Under the pieces are notes generated by a model, which was not told the origin of the DNA, searched no databases, and was given only the letters and a program-made list of their open reading frames with translations. Positions 10,039-21,895 of a DNA stretch of 64,000 bases are shown here, piece after piece (within the stretch, counting starts at the first letter, position 1; the number at the start of each line of letters is the position of its first letter). Both the position numbers and the translations under genes were made by a program. Source of the DNA: Gigantopelta aegis (lineage: Eukaryota > Mollusca > Gastropoda > Neomphalida > Peltospiridae); NCBI RefSeq assembly GCF_016097555.1, contig NC_054706.1, forward strand, positions 77,032,254 to 77,096,253, given 5' to 3'.

Positions 10039-11513
10039 CTGAACAAAATAAGAAACTTCCGCTAACTTTGCTTGAACATAACTTGATGAAAACAAACCGG
10101 GGGAATGATTGTTATATATGCGTTTAAAGAGTGTTCCATGATGCATCGTTTGGTGCAAATATCATGGCCATAGGTTAACAGAAACTGGGAGAAATTTTGA
10201 CCAAGTGTGGTAGGGGTTAAAAAAACAACCCACCCACTTAATAACGGGTATGACCACTGCAGTGCATCGCAGGCACATAGAATTGACTAAAGTGTTAATT
10301 TCTGCCTGTGGAATATTGTTCCATTCCTGAATGAGCGCTTGACGAAGTTCGTTGACGTTAGCGGGTGGGTTGGGACGACGCCTCAATCGTCTGTCCAGAC
10401 TATCCCAGACATGCTCGATGGGGTTGAGATCAGGACTTTTGGCGGGCCAGTCATCAATGAAATCAATGTTACATGCTGAAAAATCGAGATGTTGGCGTTG
10501 TTATGGAACAGAGGAATGACGTGATGAGCGAGAATGTCATCACGGTAACGTTGAACATTTAAATTACCATCAATGACGACTAGTGGTGAACGATAACCAT
10601 GAGCAATGGCTGCCCAGACCATGACAGAACCCCCACCCCCGAAACGATCTCGTTCAAGAACACAACAGTCAGCATAGCGTTTATTTCTCCTACGGTAGAC
10701 GCGCACCCTGCCATCACAACGTTGTAAAGAAAATCTGGATTCATCCGAAAAAAGAACGGTATTCCAGCGTCGCCGTATCCAACGAGTGTGTACACGTGCC
10801 CAATTAAGACGATTTAGACGATCGCGTTGCGTTAAAACGCATCCGACGTAAGGACGTCGTGCATGTAAACCGTTCTACCGCAGACGATTACGAACAGTTT
10901 GCCCACTGATTCGGTTATTATGAAGCCCAGGTGTGTTAGCAGCAGTAGCAGTGTCAGTTTGGAATAGATTGCGCAAATGCATGTTCATGATATAGCGGTC
11001 TTGACCACGCGTTGTAACACGCGAACGTCCACGACGTGGCAAGTCGTTGGTGCTTCCTGTCGTTCGAAATCTTACGCGAAGATTTCGTATCGCTCGACTA
11101 GAACTCCCAAAATGCCTTGCAACGTCTTCTGTCGACATGCCAGCATCAAGCATGCCAATCGCCCGTTCGCGTAAATTATTGGGTATTCTTGGCATACTAA
11201 AAATGCTACAATGTAAAAAAACGTTAATTTGTTTTACAAATTTTGAAGCGTTTTCGTTCACTTGACAACAATGTCAGTAAGACAAGTAAAACAAATTGAC
11301 CGAATACTACACGGGACATGTCGAACCATGCATGCACGTGCAAATTGAATTTCACGTTGTCGACGATTAACAGTGCAAAAATAATCGATAAAATTCATGA
11401 ATCCTGATAATACAGCTCAAGGCTAATACTACCTATATAATTTCATTACACAATGAATTCTTTAACACAACAAATACTATATGCACAAATCGGAAGTTTC
11501 TTTTTTTGTTCAG
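10039..11513 (-). mobile_element. Tc1-like transposon, copy 1 (1475 bp, decayed)
   Basis: Terminal inverted repeats start CTGAACAAAA(T/A)AAGAAACTTCC at both ends, inside (TA)n with TA duplicated. It carries a transposase pseudogene on the minus strand. Tc1/mariner elements move by cut-and-paste into TA. Confidence 0.92.
10240..11195 (-). pseudogene. Tc1 (DD34E-type) transposase, broken
   Basis: Starts MPRIPNNLRERAIGMLDAG with a helix-turn-helix region, then TTRGQDRYI and QTVRNRLR. An in-frame TAG follows at about 10876. The frame resumes with the first catalytic Asp (VLFSDESRF) and RFGGGGSVMVWAA. The second catalytic region (FQH-DNARPH in active relatives) is frameshifted and lost. The third survives (KSPDLNPIEHVWD). 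Non-functional. Confidence 0.9.
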
Positions 11514-11559
11514 TATATATATATATATATATATATTGAGGGGGGTGGGGGGGGGGAGG

Positions 11560-11815
11560 GTGTAGTCCAATGTTAAAGCGCTCGTATGATGCGCTGTCGG
11601 TCTGGGATCTTTCCCCGTCTCGTTCCAACCAGTGCACCACGACAGGTATATAAAAGGCCTTTTTATGTGCTGTTCTGTCTTTGGGATGGCGCATATAAAA
11701 GATGGTTTCCTTTCTAAGAATGTCAAAATTACTAAATGTTTGACATCGAATAAACAATGATTAATACATCAATGTGCTCTAATGATGTCGTTAAACAGAA
11801 TAAACTTTTAAAATG
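11560..11815 (+). mobile_element. SINE copy next to Tc1 copy 1
   Basis: Contains CGTTCCAACCAGTGCACCAC, GATGGCGCATATAAAAGATG, TTTGACATCG and GTGCTCTAATGATGTCGTTA. It follows a (TA)n and poly-G stretch at 11515-11560. Confidence 0.75.
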
Positions 11816-12012
11816 GAGGGAATTAAAAGAGCAGAAGACGAAATAGGCTTTTCCGCCAATTTACCGAGGCATGTTGAGGACGAGGACCGATCGCAATCAC
11901 TTGCTAGACTAATCTTTGCTCCTAACGTTAAATGTAATATGATATATATATATAGTAGACGATGGTACCAGTCAAACGCTTCTCCTGCTGAACACGCCGC
12001 AGATAACATATA

Positions 12013-13477
12013 CTCTTCAAAAAAAGAAACGCAAAAGGGTACAAATGGGTTATAACTCCGATTTTATGTTTCCTACCGGTTCATGCTTTGTGAATATAAG
12101 GTCATTGCATGTCCCAAACACATTCCCACGGTTACATTCGATAAAACGCAGCTACTGTACAATAAAGTTCCAAAATGTGAATATTCGCAAAAACGCAGCC
12201 ACGTGCAAACCATGTCACCACTGCACGTGCGTTGTCTGCACGTGCAACATGAACACCGACAGTATAAAAGTGCAGGGTGTTCGCTTGCCTGGCCTCTGTA
12301 TCTGGCATGCCACGTCTCAGTGAACCGCAGAGAAACAATGCCATCGGCCGACTAGACGCAGGCGAATCCAGAACGGCCGTTGCCAGGGCATTCCATGTGT
12401 CCCCAAGCACCATCTCCAGACTGTGGGACCGTTACCAGCAACATGGATCAACACGTGACCTCCCTAGATCCGGTCGACCACGGGTCACTACCCCCGGGCA
12501 GGACCGCTACATCCGGGTACGCCACCTTCGAGAACGATTGACTACTGCCACCTCCACAGCCGCAGCAATACCAGGTTTGCGCAGGATATCCGACCAGACC
12601 GTACGGAACCGCCTACGTGAGGTAGGAATTCGTGCCAGTTCGAGGTGTCATCTTAACACCACAACAGCGTCGACTCCGACTGCAGTGGTGCCAGATTCAT
12701 CGACAATGGCCTCAACTGCGATGGAGACAGGTGTGGTTCAGTGACGAGTCCCGATTTCTGCTCCGACGTCATGATGGAAGATGTCGCGTGTATAGGCGTC
12801 GTGGTGAACGTTATGCGGCAAACTGCGTGCAGGAAGTGGACAGATTCGGCGGGGGTAGTGTCATGGTGTGGGCAGCCATCTCACACACTGGCAGAACTGA
12901 CCTGGTCCACGTGCAGGGCAACCTGAATGCACAGGGCTACATTGACCAGATCCTCCGGCCACACATCGTTCCAGTTATGGCCAACGCCAACGCAGTGTTC
13001 CAACATGACAACGCCAGGCCTCACACAGCACGTCTCACAACGGCTTTCCCACAGAACAACAACATTAATGTCCTTCCTTGGCCATCGATATCACCGGATT
13101 TGAACCCAATTGAGCATCTATGGGACGAGTTGGACCGACGCCTCCGACAGCGACAACCACAGCCCCAGACCCTGCCCGAGCTGGCAGCAGCCTTGCAGGC
13201 CGAGTGGGCCACCATCCCCCGTGACGTCATCCGTACTCTGGTTGCTTCAATGGGCAGGCGGTGCCAGGCAGTTGTCAACACACGCGGAGGCCACACCCGG
13301 TATTGACTCCAGATGACCTTGACCTTGGTGGTGTGTCCTATCACTTACTCACAATGGACTAGAGTGAATTGTGAACAATCCTGCAACATTTGGTAATTAT
13401 CGGACTCACCATTCAATAATTAAATCAATTCTCCAAATGTTACGACAATGTGGTTTTGCGTTTCTTCTTTTGAAGAG
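12013..13477 (+). mobile_element. Tc1-like transposon, copy 2 (1465 bp, different family)
   Basis: TIRs are CTCTTCAAAA(A/G)AAGAAACGCAAAA on both ends with a flanking TA duplication. The TIRs and transposase differ clearly from copy 1, so this is a separate family inserted about 500 bp away. Confidence 0.93.
12307..13306 (+). pseudogene. Tc1 DD34E transposase with one frameshift
   Basis: ATG at 12307 (MPRLSEPQRNNAIGRLDAGE); HTH region; TTPGQDRYI; QTVRNRLREVGIRA, then a frame change near 12635. The second frame carries VWFSDESRF (D1), RFGGGSVMVWAA, FQHDNARPH (D2) and SPDLNPIEHLWDELDRRLRQ, with exactly 34 residues between D2 and E. It ends ...RGGHTRY stop at 13306. All catalytic residues remain; only the frameshift, probably a small deletion, is visibly disabling. 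Confidence 0.92.
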
Positions 13478-14715
13478 TATATATATTAAAGCTAATATAC
13501 GCAACACTAAAAAGTTTTGATATAATGATAACAGAACCTGGTAGTAGTATATTCTTGTTCATGCGGAACACACTACTTGCCAATGAGTATAAACAGGCAC
13601 GGTGAGGCGGGGGGAGGGGGAGTAGCGGGGGGGGGGGGGTCCTCAATAATTCTGAATAAAAAATATTATTCGTAGGAAATCTGATTATTATTGTAAACCC
13701 CTAAAACTCGGACACTTTGCGCCCTCGATCTCAGTCACCCCCCCCCCCCCCCCCCCCCCCCCCCGCCCATGTGTATTTGCTTACGCTATGCCTACCTGTA
13801 CACAGAGAATAATTCGACCTGAGCAGGACAAAACCGATATCTTAAGACAGTAACCAGTTATTTTATTTATTCTGCAATTATCATAAAACGAACAATTAAT
13901 GAATTGAATCGTTTCATTTGACAACTTTACCTTTCTCCAGAGTAGTATGTCCACACGTCTTTAATGCCTCGCTTACAATATCCATACACCAAAACAACAT
14001 AATTCTTAAATAACAACAATTTAGTTCCTATTGTAAAATTAAAAATTGTATTCAAAACTCAACTGGAAATAAAAGAATAAGTAACTTTCAACAATATCAC
14101 ACTCCTTCAGTGATCATAACTAGTAAAAGTAGTTACGTCCACAAAAGCTATATCTGTGGTCAGTGACCGATACTATAGAAGTGTGTGTAGTCATCATATC
14201 TTTACAATACATGTAGTAATACCTACTTCTTCATTCAAAGTATTTTACTATATCGATATCAGTCAAATTCAAACTTATGTAGTCAGGTGATCTGTAATAT
14301 GGCATACTAGTCTCATCAGACCAACAGTTGAAGTGCACCACCTTTAACTAGTGCACTAACTATACCTGATATTGTCTTATATCAGTGACATTGTGTGATA
14401 AAACGTATTGTCCTTAACTATTTGAATACAGCAACATTAAAAAAAAAGCCATGCCAAGGCGCACCTTTTACATATTTAAGTACATTGATTAAATTAGTTC
14501 AAATAAATTACATAAAGTTACAATTTTAAAATGTTATTTAAAACGGGAAACTGCACCTATTTGATATCAGTCGCTTTGTTCTGTGTGGTAAATAGTTATT
14601 TAATGAAAGGTGTGTGTGTTATTTTAGAAATCATTATAATTCCGAGTATCACCCCAATTTCCGGTACGCGTCAAACGATCATTATACAACTCTGTTTTAC
14701 AGCTTATTTATAAAC
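13478..14715. other. Low-complexity intergenic DNA
   Basis: Includes a poly-G tract near 13625-13640 and poly-C at 13738-13764. 13590-13685 resembles 42105-42172 (G-rich tract followed by AAATATTATTCGTAG(G/T)AAATCT), a dispersed repeat fragment. The rest is AT-rich with no exon. Confidence 0.5.
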
Positions 14716-14815
14716 ATTAAAGTTAATTTACTTTGATTAACGACACCACTAGAGCACATTGATTTATTTGGTAATTCTGACACATGGTCTTCAGAAGAAA
14801 ACTCTAATCAGTTGT
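14715..14815 (-). mobile_element. SINE tail fragment (minus)
   Basis: GATTAACGACACCACTAGAG, CACATTGATTTA and GGTAATTCTGACAC match the 3' part of the common SINE in reverse. Confidence 0.65.
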
Positions 14816-14847
14816 GTTGATAAACTGTTTACTGCCATTATTAATAA

Positions 14848-15010
14848 CCAGTTCAAGTTCTTTATTTGCTTTGAGTTTTACAACTCATCAGCTGAATACA
14901 TAACATAAATAATACAACATAGTTATACAAAATACACACGTGCAAAACAATGGTGGGTGTGGTTTATATACAATCATGGTCAAATGAAGTTAAATTTATT
15001 ACATTAACTA
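14848..15010 (-). mobile_element. LINE 3' end fragment (minus)
   Basis: GTTCAAGTTCTTTATTTGC and the following sequence match the 3' end of the minus-strand LINE at 20047 onward (GCAAATAAAGAACTTGAAC on the coding strand). Only the tail is present. Confidence 0.55.
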
Positions 15011-15039
15011 TTATCCTGCATTAACCGATTCTCTAATTG

Positions 15040-16494
15040 TATGTTTTTTTAAATGCTTCAAGGATCTCCTCTGGAAATAATTAAAGAAAATTGCCAAAAC
15101 AAATTACATATATTTATTGAAATTTTCGTACTATTATATGCAGATGATACTGTAATTTTCTCCGAAACTCCTGAAGGTATGCAACATGCTTTAGATATAT
15201 TTGATGACTATTGTAACTCTTGGAATCTTAGCATTAATGTGAGTAAAACAAAAGTTGTGATTTTTAGCAAGAGAAAGTCGAGGTCTAATGTTGAATTTAT
15301 GCTGCAAGATGAACGATTGGAAATTGTTGATTATTACTGTTATTTAGGAATTTGTTTTAAATATAATGGGAATTTTTCTAATGCAAAGCAACATCTTGTA
15401 GACCAAGCTCAAAAAGCACTTTTTGCCATATACCAAAAAATACGGAACAATAGCATACCAATTCATATACAATTAAAACCTCTTTGATTCAATGGTTGAA
15501 CCGATTTTATTATAGGGATCAATTTGGGGTTATGAAAATTTACAAATAATAGAAAAAATTAATCTCCAGTTTTGCAAACGGATTTTGAAGGTAAAAAAAA
15601 GTACCCCAAATTTTATGGTATATGGAGAATTAGGAAGGTTCCCTTTAGAAATACAAGTAAAGTTACGAATGGTGTCATTTTGGAGTAAACTGGTTAAAGA
15701 CGAAAATAAACTTAGTAGTATTTTATATAAATTAATGTTCTCTTTAAACAGTGGTGAAGGAAATCAATTTAAATGATTGAAATTCATAAAAAGACTTTTA
15801 AGTATTTTCGATAACTCGGGAATGGGGTACATTTATACCAATCAAAATAATGATTTCAAAGCGTGTAAACAAGAATTAAAACAAAACCTCTGTGATCAGT
15901 TTATACAACAGTGGTTCTCGGAAATTACAAACTCTTCTAGGGGTCAATTTTATACATTATTTAAAACAGAATTTTATTTCGAAACCTATTTGTCGAGATT
16001 ATCGTATCAAAATAGATGCTGGATAACTAAATTGCGTACGTCAAATTTAAGATTACCAATCGAAACTGGCAGATGGTTTAAAGTTCCTAGAGAAAATAGA
16101 ATATGCAAACTTTGTAATACCGATATTGGAGATGAATACCATTATTTATTTAATTGTAAAAATTATAATATTGAAAACATTAGAAGAAAATATATAAAAC
16201 AATATTATAGAATTAATCCTAGCATTTTTAAAATGAAAGGTATGCTGTCATTATGTAATGCACCATTATTAAAAAAAACTAGCTATATTTATTAAATGAT
16301 TATCTTGTCTTGTGAACTGACGTTTCTCCACATATTTTAGCTATTTTGTTTGCATATCTTGTGTTCTGTTAATTATAGATACTTCTATGTTGACGCCTGT
16401 TCTTATCATGTATGTTAATTATGTATTAGAAAATGTCCTCTTGTTACACATTGTAATGTGTCTGAGTGTTGTTTAATAAATCTTGAAAAAAAGA
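15040..16494 (+). mobile_element. 5'-truncated non-LTR retrotransposon (LINE)
   Basis: Reverse-transcriptase C-terminal half plus a 3' region ending AATAAATCTTGAAAAAAAG. The 5' end lacks the endonuclease and most of the RT fingers. The clade is not resolved. Confidence 0.85.
15053..16295 (+). pseudogene. LINE reverse transcriptase remnant
   Basis: The RT catalytic motif is LLYADDTVIFS; the following LSINVSKTKVVIF is typical of LINE RTs. Frame breaks occur near 15487, and an in-frame TGA lies at ~15774. The last segment has a zinc-knuckle-like CKLCNTDIGDEYHYLFNCK. It is homologous to the minus-strand copy at 20366-21205. Confidence 0.88.
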
Positions 16495-17300
16495 AAACAG
16501 CTACAGGTTTCCATTGGTAGCAACGGATAGTTTATGTGTACTTTCTCACAGACAGGACAGAACATATCACGGTCTGTAATATACCAGTTGTGGAGTACTG
16601 GTTAGAGACGACGTCTACTGAGGAGATTTTATCCTTCTACCCTAGCACCTCAGGCGAGCGCTTTATCGACTAAGATATATCCTATATAAACATTATGACC
16701 AAAACCCCCAAATAAAACCATGGATGTACCTAAATACATATTGTAACCAAGAAACTAAGAATCAAAGAGACGTACCAATTGTTTGAGCAGTATCGACCTT
16801 TAAATAGTTTGCTGAATATCAATAAAACAGGATGACGTCATCTAATCGTGTTGCCATAGCATAATATCGATCATTTACGCAGTTATGTTCAGTACTGAAA
16901 TAGATATACAAAACGTATATATCTTATATGAATTATTAATTTTATAAAAATCAATGTCTGGAGGAATTTAAGATTGACATTTCAGGCCGTGCACCAACCA
17001 ACTCTGAAAATTTGTTTTGTATGTACTCGCTTCGTCTGAAGTTTAAACTAACAGTATTATTTTTCAACAATTATCTATATCTCATGTCATGTAGATAGGA
17101 TTTCAACAGTTTACATCGTGTACACACACATCATGGTTAGAAGAAATAACAGGTGTAGTTAACGTGTCAGTTGTCAAGGAACAAAAGCCTTAGTTTCTAT
17201 TCCATTCCCGACCTTTCTTCGGCTTAGAACACAAATCCCCACAATTACACCAGTTCCTCTAACATCTGTGCGAAATTCCAACTATTCATGGTAAACCTAC
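16495..17300. other. Intergenic, no feature recognised
   Basis: AT-rich with short SINE-like scraps (ATATACCAGTTGTGGAG at ~16580). No coding or RNA gene is supported. Confidence 0.4.
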
Positions 17301-17309
17301 TTATTTTTG

Positions 17310-17512
17310 CGACTATTTCTCGTTCCACCTAGTGCATCACGACTGGTATATCAAATGCCGTGGTATGTGTTACCTTGTCTTTAGAATGGTGCATATAAAA
17401 GATCCCTTGGAACTAATAGAAAAATGTAGCGGGTTTCTTCGTTAAGACTATATGTAAAAATTACCAAATGTTTGACATCCAATAGCCTATGATTATGATG
17501 TCGTTAAAGACA
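17310..17512 (+). mobile_element. SINE copy
   Basis: CTATTTCTCGTTCCACC, GCCGTGGTATGTGTTACC, GGTGCATATAAAAGATCCC, TGTAGCGGGTTTC and TTTGACATCCAATAGCC, then a shortened tail. Confidence 0.8.
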
Positions 17513-17559
17513 GCATACGTTAACGTTTTACTTATCAGTGCATACGATTTCACCATACT

Positions 17560-18080
17560 ATCAATGGCGGATCCAAAGAAGAGTCGCAAGGATCCTCTGA
17601 CACCCACCCAGTCTGTTTTAAGTGCCCTTTTTAATGACTTGTTTTTTTTAAAAATTCATCATCCACAATATCCAACACTATATTGCCCTGAGTGCGCGTC
17701 TCTGAGAATCTTTAGTTCACAATGTTCCGCGGAGCATGCCCTGGACCCATCTTACAGATCTAGCTCCCTTTGGAAACTCGATTCATTTGCTTTCGGCCAT
17801 TTTCTACGTTTGGTAGTCTTTGGCAGTCCTCCTACTGGCGGCGCAAGATGGATGAAACGGGTTACTTATCGCCTAGGGAGTGGCAGTCCTCACACTGGCG
17901 AGAAATCAGGGATGACACACCCTATTACTGTCCTCCTAGAGGAGTGACGGTCCTTCCAGTGTCGAGGATCTGATAGTGGACCATGGAGCAATCACGGCTT
18001 TGGTTAAACCATCATTTTGACCTTGCCTTGTGCAAAAAATACGATTTTTACTACAGTATACGGTTTTGTCTAAATTCCAT
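17560..18080. repeat. Unclassified dispersed repeat with GGAGTGGCAGTCCTC motifs
   Basis: GGAGTGGCAGTCCTC at ~17878 and GAGGAGTGACGGTCCTTCC at ~17939 match cores in the 92-bp array at 2671 and in sequences at 27017 and 32640. A downstream segment with ATACGATTTT...CGGTTTTGTC is shared as well. The open frame at 17489-17947 has no recognisable domain and is probably repeat sequence. Confidence 0.45.
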
Positions 18081-18214
18081 GGTTAATTAGGTATCAACGG
18101 AGTAGGTAAACTCGTTAATGTGGCTACCTTTCAGGGTTCAAGGGTTCATGTTCCAGAAACTTGCCTAAGCACCCTGGTGAATTTCAGTTTTTAAAATTAA
18201 AATCAATGGGAATG

Positions 18215-18460
18215 AATGACTGAATGAATGTTTAACGACACCCCAGCACGAAAAATACCTGTTTGTTTAAAGACACCTTGGGACATTTTAAACTACGGTT
18301 ATATGGAAGAAAAATGTCGGACTCGAAACATTATTTACGATTTGGCGTCGGACATGCAGCTGTGGGCTTTCCATGGGCTGCCATGTTTCTTAAACAGCAT
18401 GACATCTATTACAGGCACCATCCCACAGAGAGGATAGTACATACAACTGCAACTGGGTTA
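18215..18460 (-). mobile_element. Diverged SINE-like remnant (minus)
   Basis: TGTTTAACGACACCCCAGCAC at the left and GGCACCATCCCACAGAGAGG, ATAGTACATAC further right correspond to the reversed SINE tail and body, but the middle is unrelated or highly diverged. Confidence 0.45.
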
Positions 18461-18768
18461 TGTCCCCCCATACAGCTTTTTTGTGTCTTAACTTTAAGAC
18501 AAAGATACTTGAATGTGTTGCCCATGTCAGATTACATACAGTTCTGACCACTAAAATATATATCTGGCCCGTGTTTACCGGGAATTCCCGCAAAAAATGA
18601 GGTTACTTTTACTCTGTTTTTTTTAAATATTGCACAGATATTTGATTGTAAGTTTTGCAACTCTCCCATAAAACAATATTTGCTAGACTTCGTCATTTAG
18701 CATTCTCCTTACCAACGCCGTAGTGTACATAGTTCAGAATTTATAACTAATCTGGCACTATCAAAACA

Positions 18769-18877
18769 ACCTACATGTAGCTAAAATGTTAAATTGTACT
18801 TTCTGTTATATCTATGACCACGTATCAAATCAAAGGAACCTACATGTAGCTAAAATGTTTAATTGTACTTTCTGCTA
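18769..18877. repeat. Direct repeat flanking the pogo-like insertion (empty-site paralogue)
   Basis: ACCTACATGTAGCTAAAATG...AATTGTACTTTCTG occurs at ~18770 and again at ~18839. The first copy continues TTATATCTATGACCACGTA. The second is interrupted after its TA by the element, and its continuation TATATCGATGACCTCGTA is found at 21601, beyond the element. Confidence 0.85.
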
Positions 18878-19159
18878 CTGTAAAATCATTTATTTTCGAG
18901 GGGTGTAATTTTCGCGCTAAAAGAAATTAGCCATGTTCGCGGAATTAATATTTCGCACATCGCTGATTAAACCAAACATTTTAAAAATTAACAAAATTAG
19001 TACGAGTGTTTATAGAGTGAACAATTAAGACGATCCAAAAACAATCGTTTGATCGTGTAGGCTTTCTACCAGATCAAACGATTAGAGTTTCACAGGTAAA
19101 GGGCCTCTTTAAGATTAAATAAATGGCTGCTTGTGTTTAGTCGTTATATATAGAAGCGT

Positions 19160-19438
19160 TACCGGCCTCGGTGGCGTAGTGGTTAAGCCATCGGACTACA
19201 GGCTGGTAGGTACAGGGTTCGCAGCCCGGTACCGGCTCCAACCCAGAGCGAGTTCTTAAGGGCTCAATGGGTAGGTGTAAGGCCACTACACCCTCTTCTC
19301 TCTCACTAACAACTAACCAACTAACAACTAACCCACTGTCCTGGACAGACAGCCCAGATAGCTGAGGTGTGTGCCCAGGACAGCGTGCTTGAACCTTAAT
19401 TGGATATAAGCACGAAAATAAGTTCAAAATCAAATCAA
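19160..19438 (+). mobile_element. tRNA-derived SINE with 12-bp target duplication
   Basis: Starts CCGGCCTCGGTGGCGTAGTGG (A-box-like), then a B-box-like GGTTCGCAGCC, and ends in an A-rich tail. ATATAGAAGCGT flanks it at 19148-19159 and 19439-19450. It belongs to the same family as 63089-63303. Confidence 0.93.
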
Positions 19439-19479
19439 ATATAGAAGCGTAGATCGTTTGTAAATCACTACCATCCAAA

Positions 19480-20046
19480 ATGTCTTTACTCTCGTGGTTA
19501 AAAAATTCACCCCAACCTAAAACGCCCGGCTTACCAAATCCACGTGAAAGCAAGACTGAAATCGAGGCAGAAACGATAGTCGCAGCAAACACGTCAGTCG
19601 ACAAGCTGACGTCAGAAGAAAATCCAAAAAAGAGAAAACGTGGTGAATATCAAAATTATGATGAAAACGTACGGGCAAAAATAGCTGTCTATGCTATTGA
19701 AAAAGGAGTCATGAAGGCCACAAGAAAGTTTTCAACTGAACTGAACAAAAAACTCTCCGAGTCGACCGTAAGAAGCATGAAAAAGGCTTTCTTAAAAGAG
19801 CAGACGCGCACAGGTGCTACGCCACGTCAACTGGTTAAAGCACAGCGAGGGCAATGACCAAAGTTAGGAGATAAAGAAGAAGTAAAACTCTGGATTAAAA
19901 AGACACGATTGGCAGGAGTAATAAATGTTAGAATTGTTTTGGCGGCAGCAGATGGAATTCTACGGAAAAGACACAAATCCATGTTAAAAGAATTCGGAGG
20001 TGACGTAGAGTTAACTGTTCCTTGGGCTAGATCGTTGCTGCGTCGG
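19480..20046 (+). pseudogene. pogo/Tigger-like transposase N-terminal fragment
   Basis: ATG at 19480 (MSLLSWLKNSPQPKTPGLPN), basic NPKKRKRGEYQNYDENVRAK, a DNA-binding-like region (STVRSMKKAFLKEQ), then RGQ followed by TGA at 19855, probably a CGA-to-TGA change since the same frame continues PKLGDKEEVKLWIKK to WARSLLRRIEF. The LINE insertion cuts it there, so the catalytic DDE domain is absent. Family assignment is from remembered similarity to pogo-type (DDE_1) transposases. Confidence 0.75.
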
Positions 20047-21215
20047 ATAGAGTTCAAGTTCAAGTTCTTTATTTGCCTTAAGTTAAACAAACTTATCAGC
20101 ATAAATGCATACATATATAATTACGGTATATATACAAATATACAAATATACAAATACAGGTGGAGAGTGATTTAAGAATTAATGGTGAAATTAACATAGC
20201 ATACTAGTAATAGTGGTGGGATGTACATATATATGTGCACTATAAACATTATCGTGGTATAGTAATAATTCTAATTCTAAATATATAGGTATATATTGAT
20301 GTATACCAGATGAAATATGATTAATATACTTGCTAATGAAACGGCAGGTTTGTGGATGTCATATTTTAAGTAAGCTTCAGTAAATCGTTTCTAACTTTAT
20401 TTGCCAAAACTAAATATTTTCCCAGGTTATTGATGTCTTTATTGTTTTCAGTTGTTAATAGTTCAATGAGCCTAAATACGCTTGGACGTCTGTGGTAACA
20501 TTGTTTTATATACTTATTCCTCAAATCATTCAAAGCTGGGCAAATAAGGATAAAATGGTATTCGTCTTCTATATCATTATAGTTACAAATAGTGCATTTT
20601 CTTTCGGCCCTGTCAATTTTCCTATACCTTCCGATTTCTATATTTAATTTGTGTGCACTAATTCGGATCTTTGATATTTCTTTTAAGTGATTTAATGGTA
20701 TGGGTTGTTTAAGATATGTTTGTAGCTTGAATTCAAGTAACAAAAATTTATATAAGGTACCTTTCGGTGAAGTCGTTATTCGACTAAAACAATGTTGTTT
20801 AAAATTATCGTAAATTCTTACCTTAATTATATTATATTCTCTGTTACCAACATTTGGTATGTTCCATATATAGTTTAGTCCAAGCCTATTTAGTTCTTGT
20901 TTGACTTGTGTTACCCAGTTACCCTTTAATCGTTCCATTTCCTCATATATAGCTAAAAGGATACAATTTTCAGTATTTCGTATTTTAATCCAATATTTAA
21001 CAATTCTTAATTTTCTCATAATATACAGAGGAAAACGCCCTAACTCACTATATATAAATTCATTACAGGCCCCTTGTTGTACTCCAAGTAGTTTTTGGCA
21101 GAATTTTGTATGAATATTTTCAACATCCCTTGCACAGTGGAATCCCCAGACCTCTGACCCATAACTAAGAATACTGTTAACATAGGTGTCAAAAACAGAT
21201 AGCATTGTTTCAATA
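20047..21215 (-). mobile_element. 5'-truncated LINE, minus strand, inside the pogo-like element
   Basis: The 3' end at ~20047 reads GCAAATAAAGAACTTGAAC on its coding strand. It carries the C-terminal part of ORF2 and interrupts the transposase reading frame. Confidence 0.88.
20366..21205 (-). pseudogene. LINE ORF2 C-terminal fragment (open, 279 codons)
   Basis: Follows the RT palm: SILSYGSEVWGFH, CQKLLGVQQGACN, SELGRFPLYIMRKLRIV, and a zinc-knuckle-like CTICNYNDIEDEYHFILICP near the C-terminus. The frame is intact to its stop, suggesting a younger copy than the one at 15053. The catalytic YADD part is missing, so it is inactive. Confidence 0.88.
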
Positions 21216-21602
21216 TTAAAATAATGTTAGATCGGCAAGTTTCACCAACTTCATTCTTACGTAAGAACTTTAAATACCTACTAGTAAGCAGTGTTTAATT
21301 CCTTTTCCCATGTATGTTGTTCCTCAATCACTGTATTACATGCATTGTTTGTTTTGTAATAAATTAATTGAAAATGATTTTGTTTTGTTTATTTTGTTAC
21401 ACACCATATATATCTGGGTCCATATCTGTGTTCTTTTGAACGTTTGGGAATTGTACATTTCTATAATCAGGTCGTCTAGTAACAATTTGGTGATCAAATT
21501 AGAATAGATTAATTTTTCACTGGGTTGTAAATTTCGCGCTAAATGTTTTTGCGCGAATTGCGCGAAAATTAAGTACCCGCGAAAATAAATGATTTTACAG
21601 TA

Positions 21603-21825
21603 TATCGATGACCTCGTAGCATACGATAATTACATGACAATGACAGTAGTTCACCTTCCATTGATTTATGAACCAAAGTTAGAAACAAAAGGTTAACGAC
21701 AGAAAGTAATCCCCTTCATGCTTTGATCTTTATATAGATATTCAAATCGACACTGGCTTCCATATATATTAAGCAATATTCTGTCATTTTAGCATAGAAG
21801 TTGCTTTATCATGCCGGTTATTTCC

Positions 21826-21895
<70 letters not shown>

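Larger units (their letters stand above)
18878..21600 (+). mobile_element. pogo/Tigger-like DNA transposon (2.7 kb with nested SINE and LINE)
   Basis: TIRs CTGTAAAATCATTTATTTT at both ends (left 18878, right ending 21600), each flanked by TA. Sub-terminal sequences are rich in TTTTCGCG on both sides. Inside are a transposase fragment (19480-20046), a SINE (19160-19438) and a reverse LINE (20047-~21215). Attribution to pogo/Tigger rests on the transposase N-terminus plus TA targets. Confidence 0.85.

Noticed and set aside
17489..17947. 152-codon open frame as a gene
   Set aside because: It starts in a SINE tail and contains GGAGTGGCAGTCC repeat motifs; no domain or splice context.
19160..19230. 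tRNA gene
   Set aside because: A- and B-box-like sequences are present, but the region does not fold as a tRNA by inspection and is the head of a SINE with a target-site duplication; the same holds for heads at 26755, 31440, 37949 and 46535.
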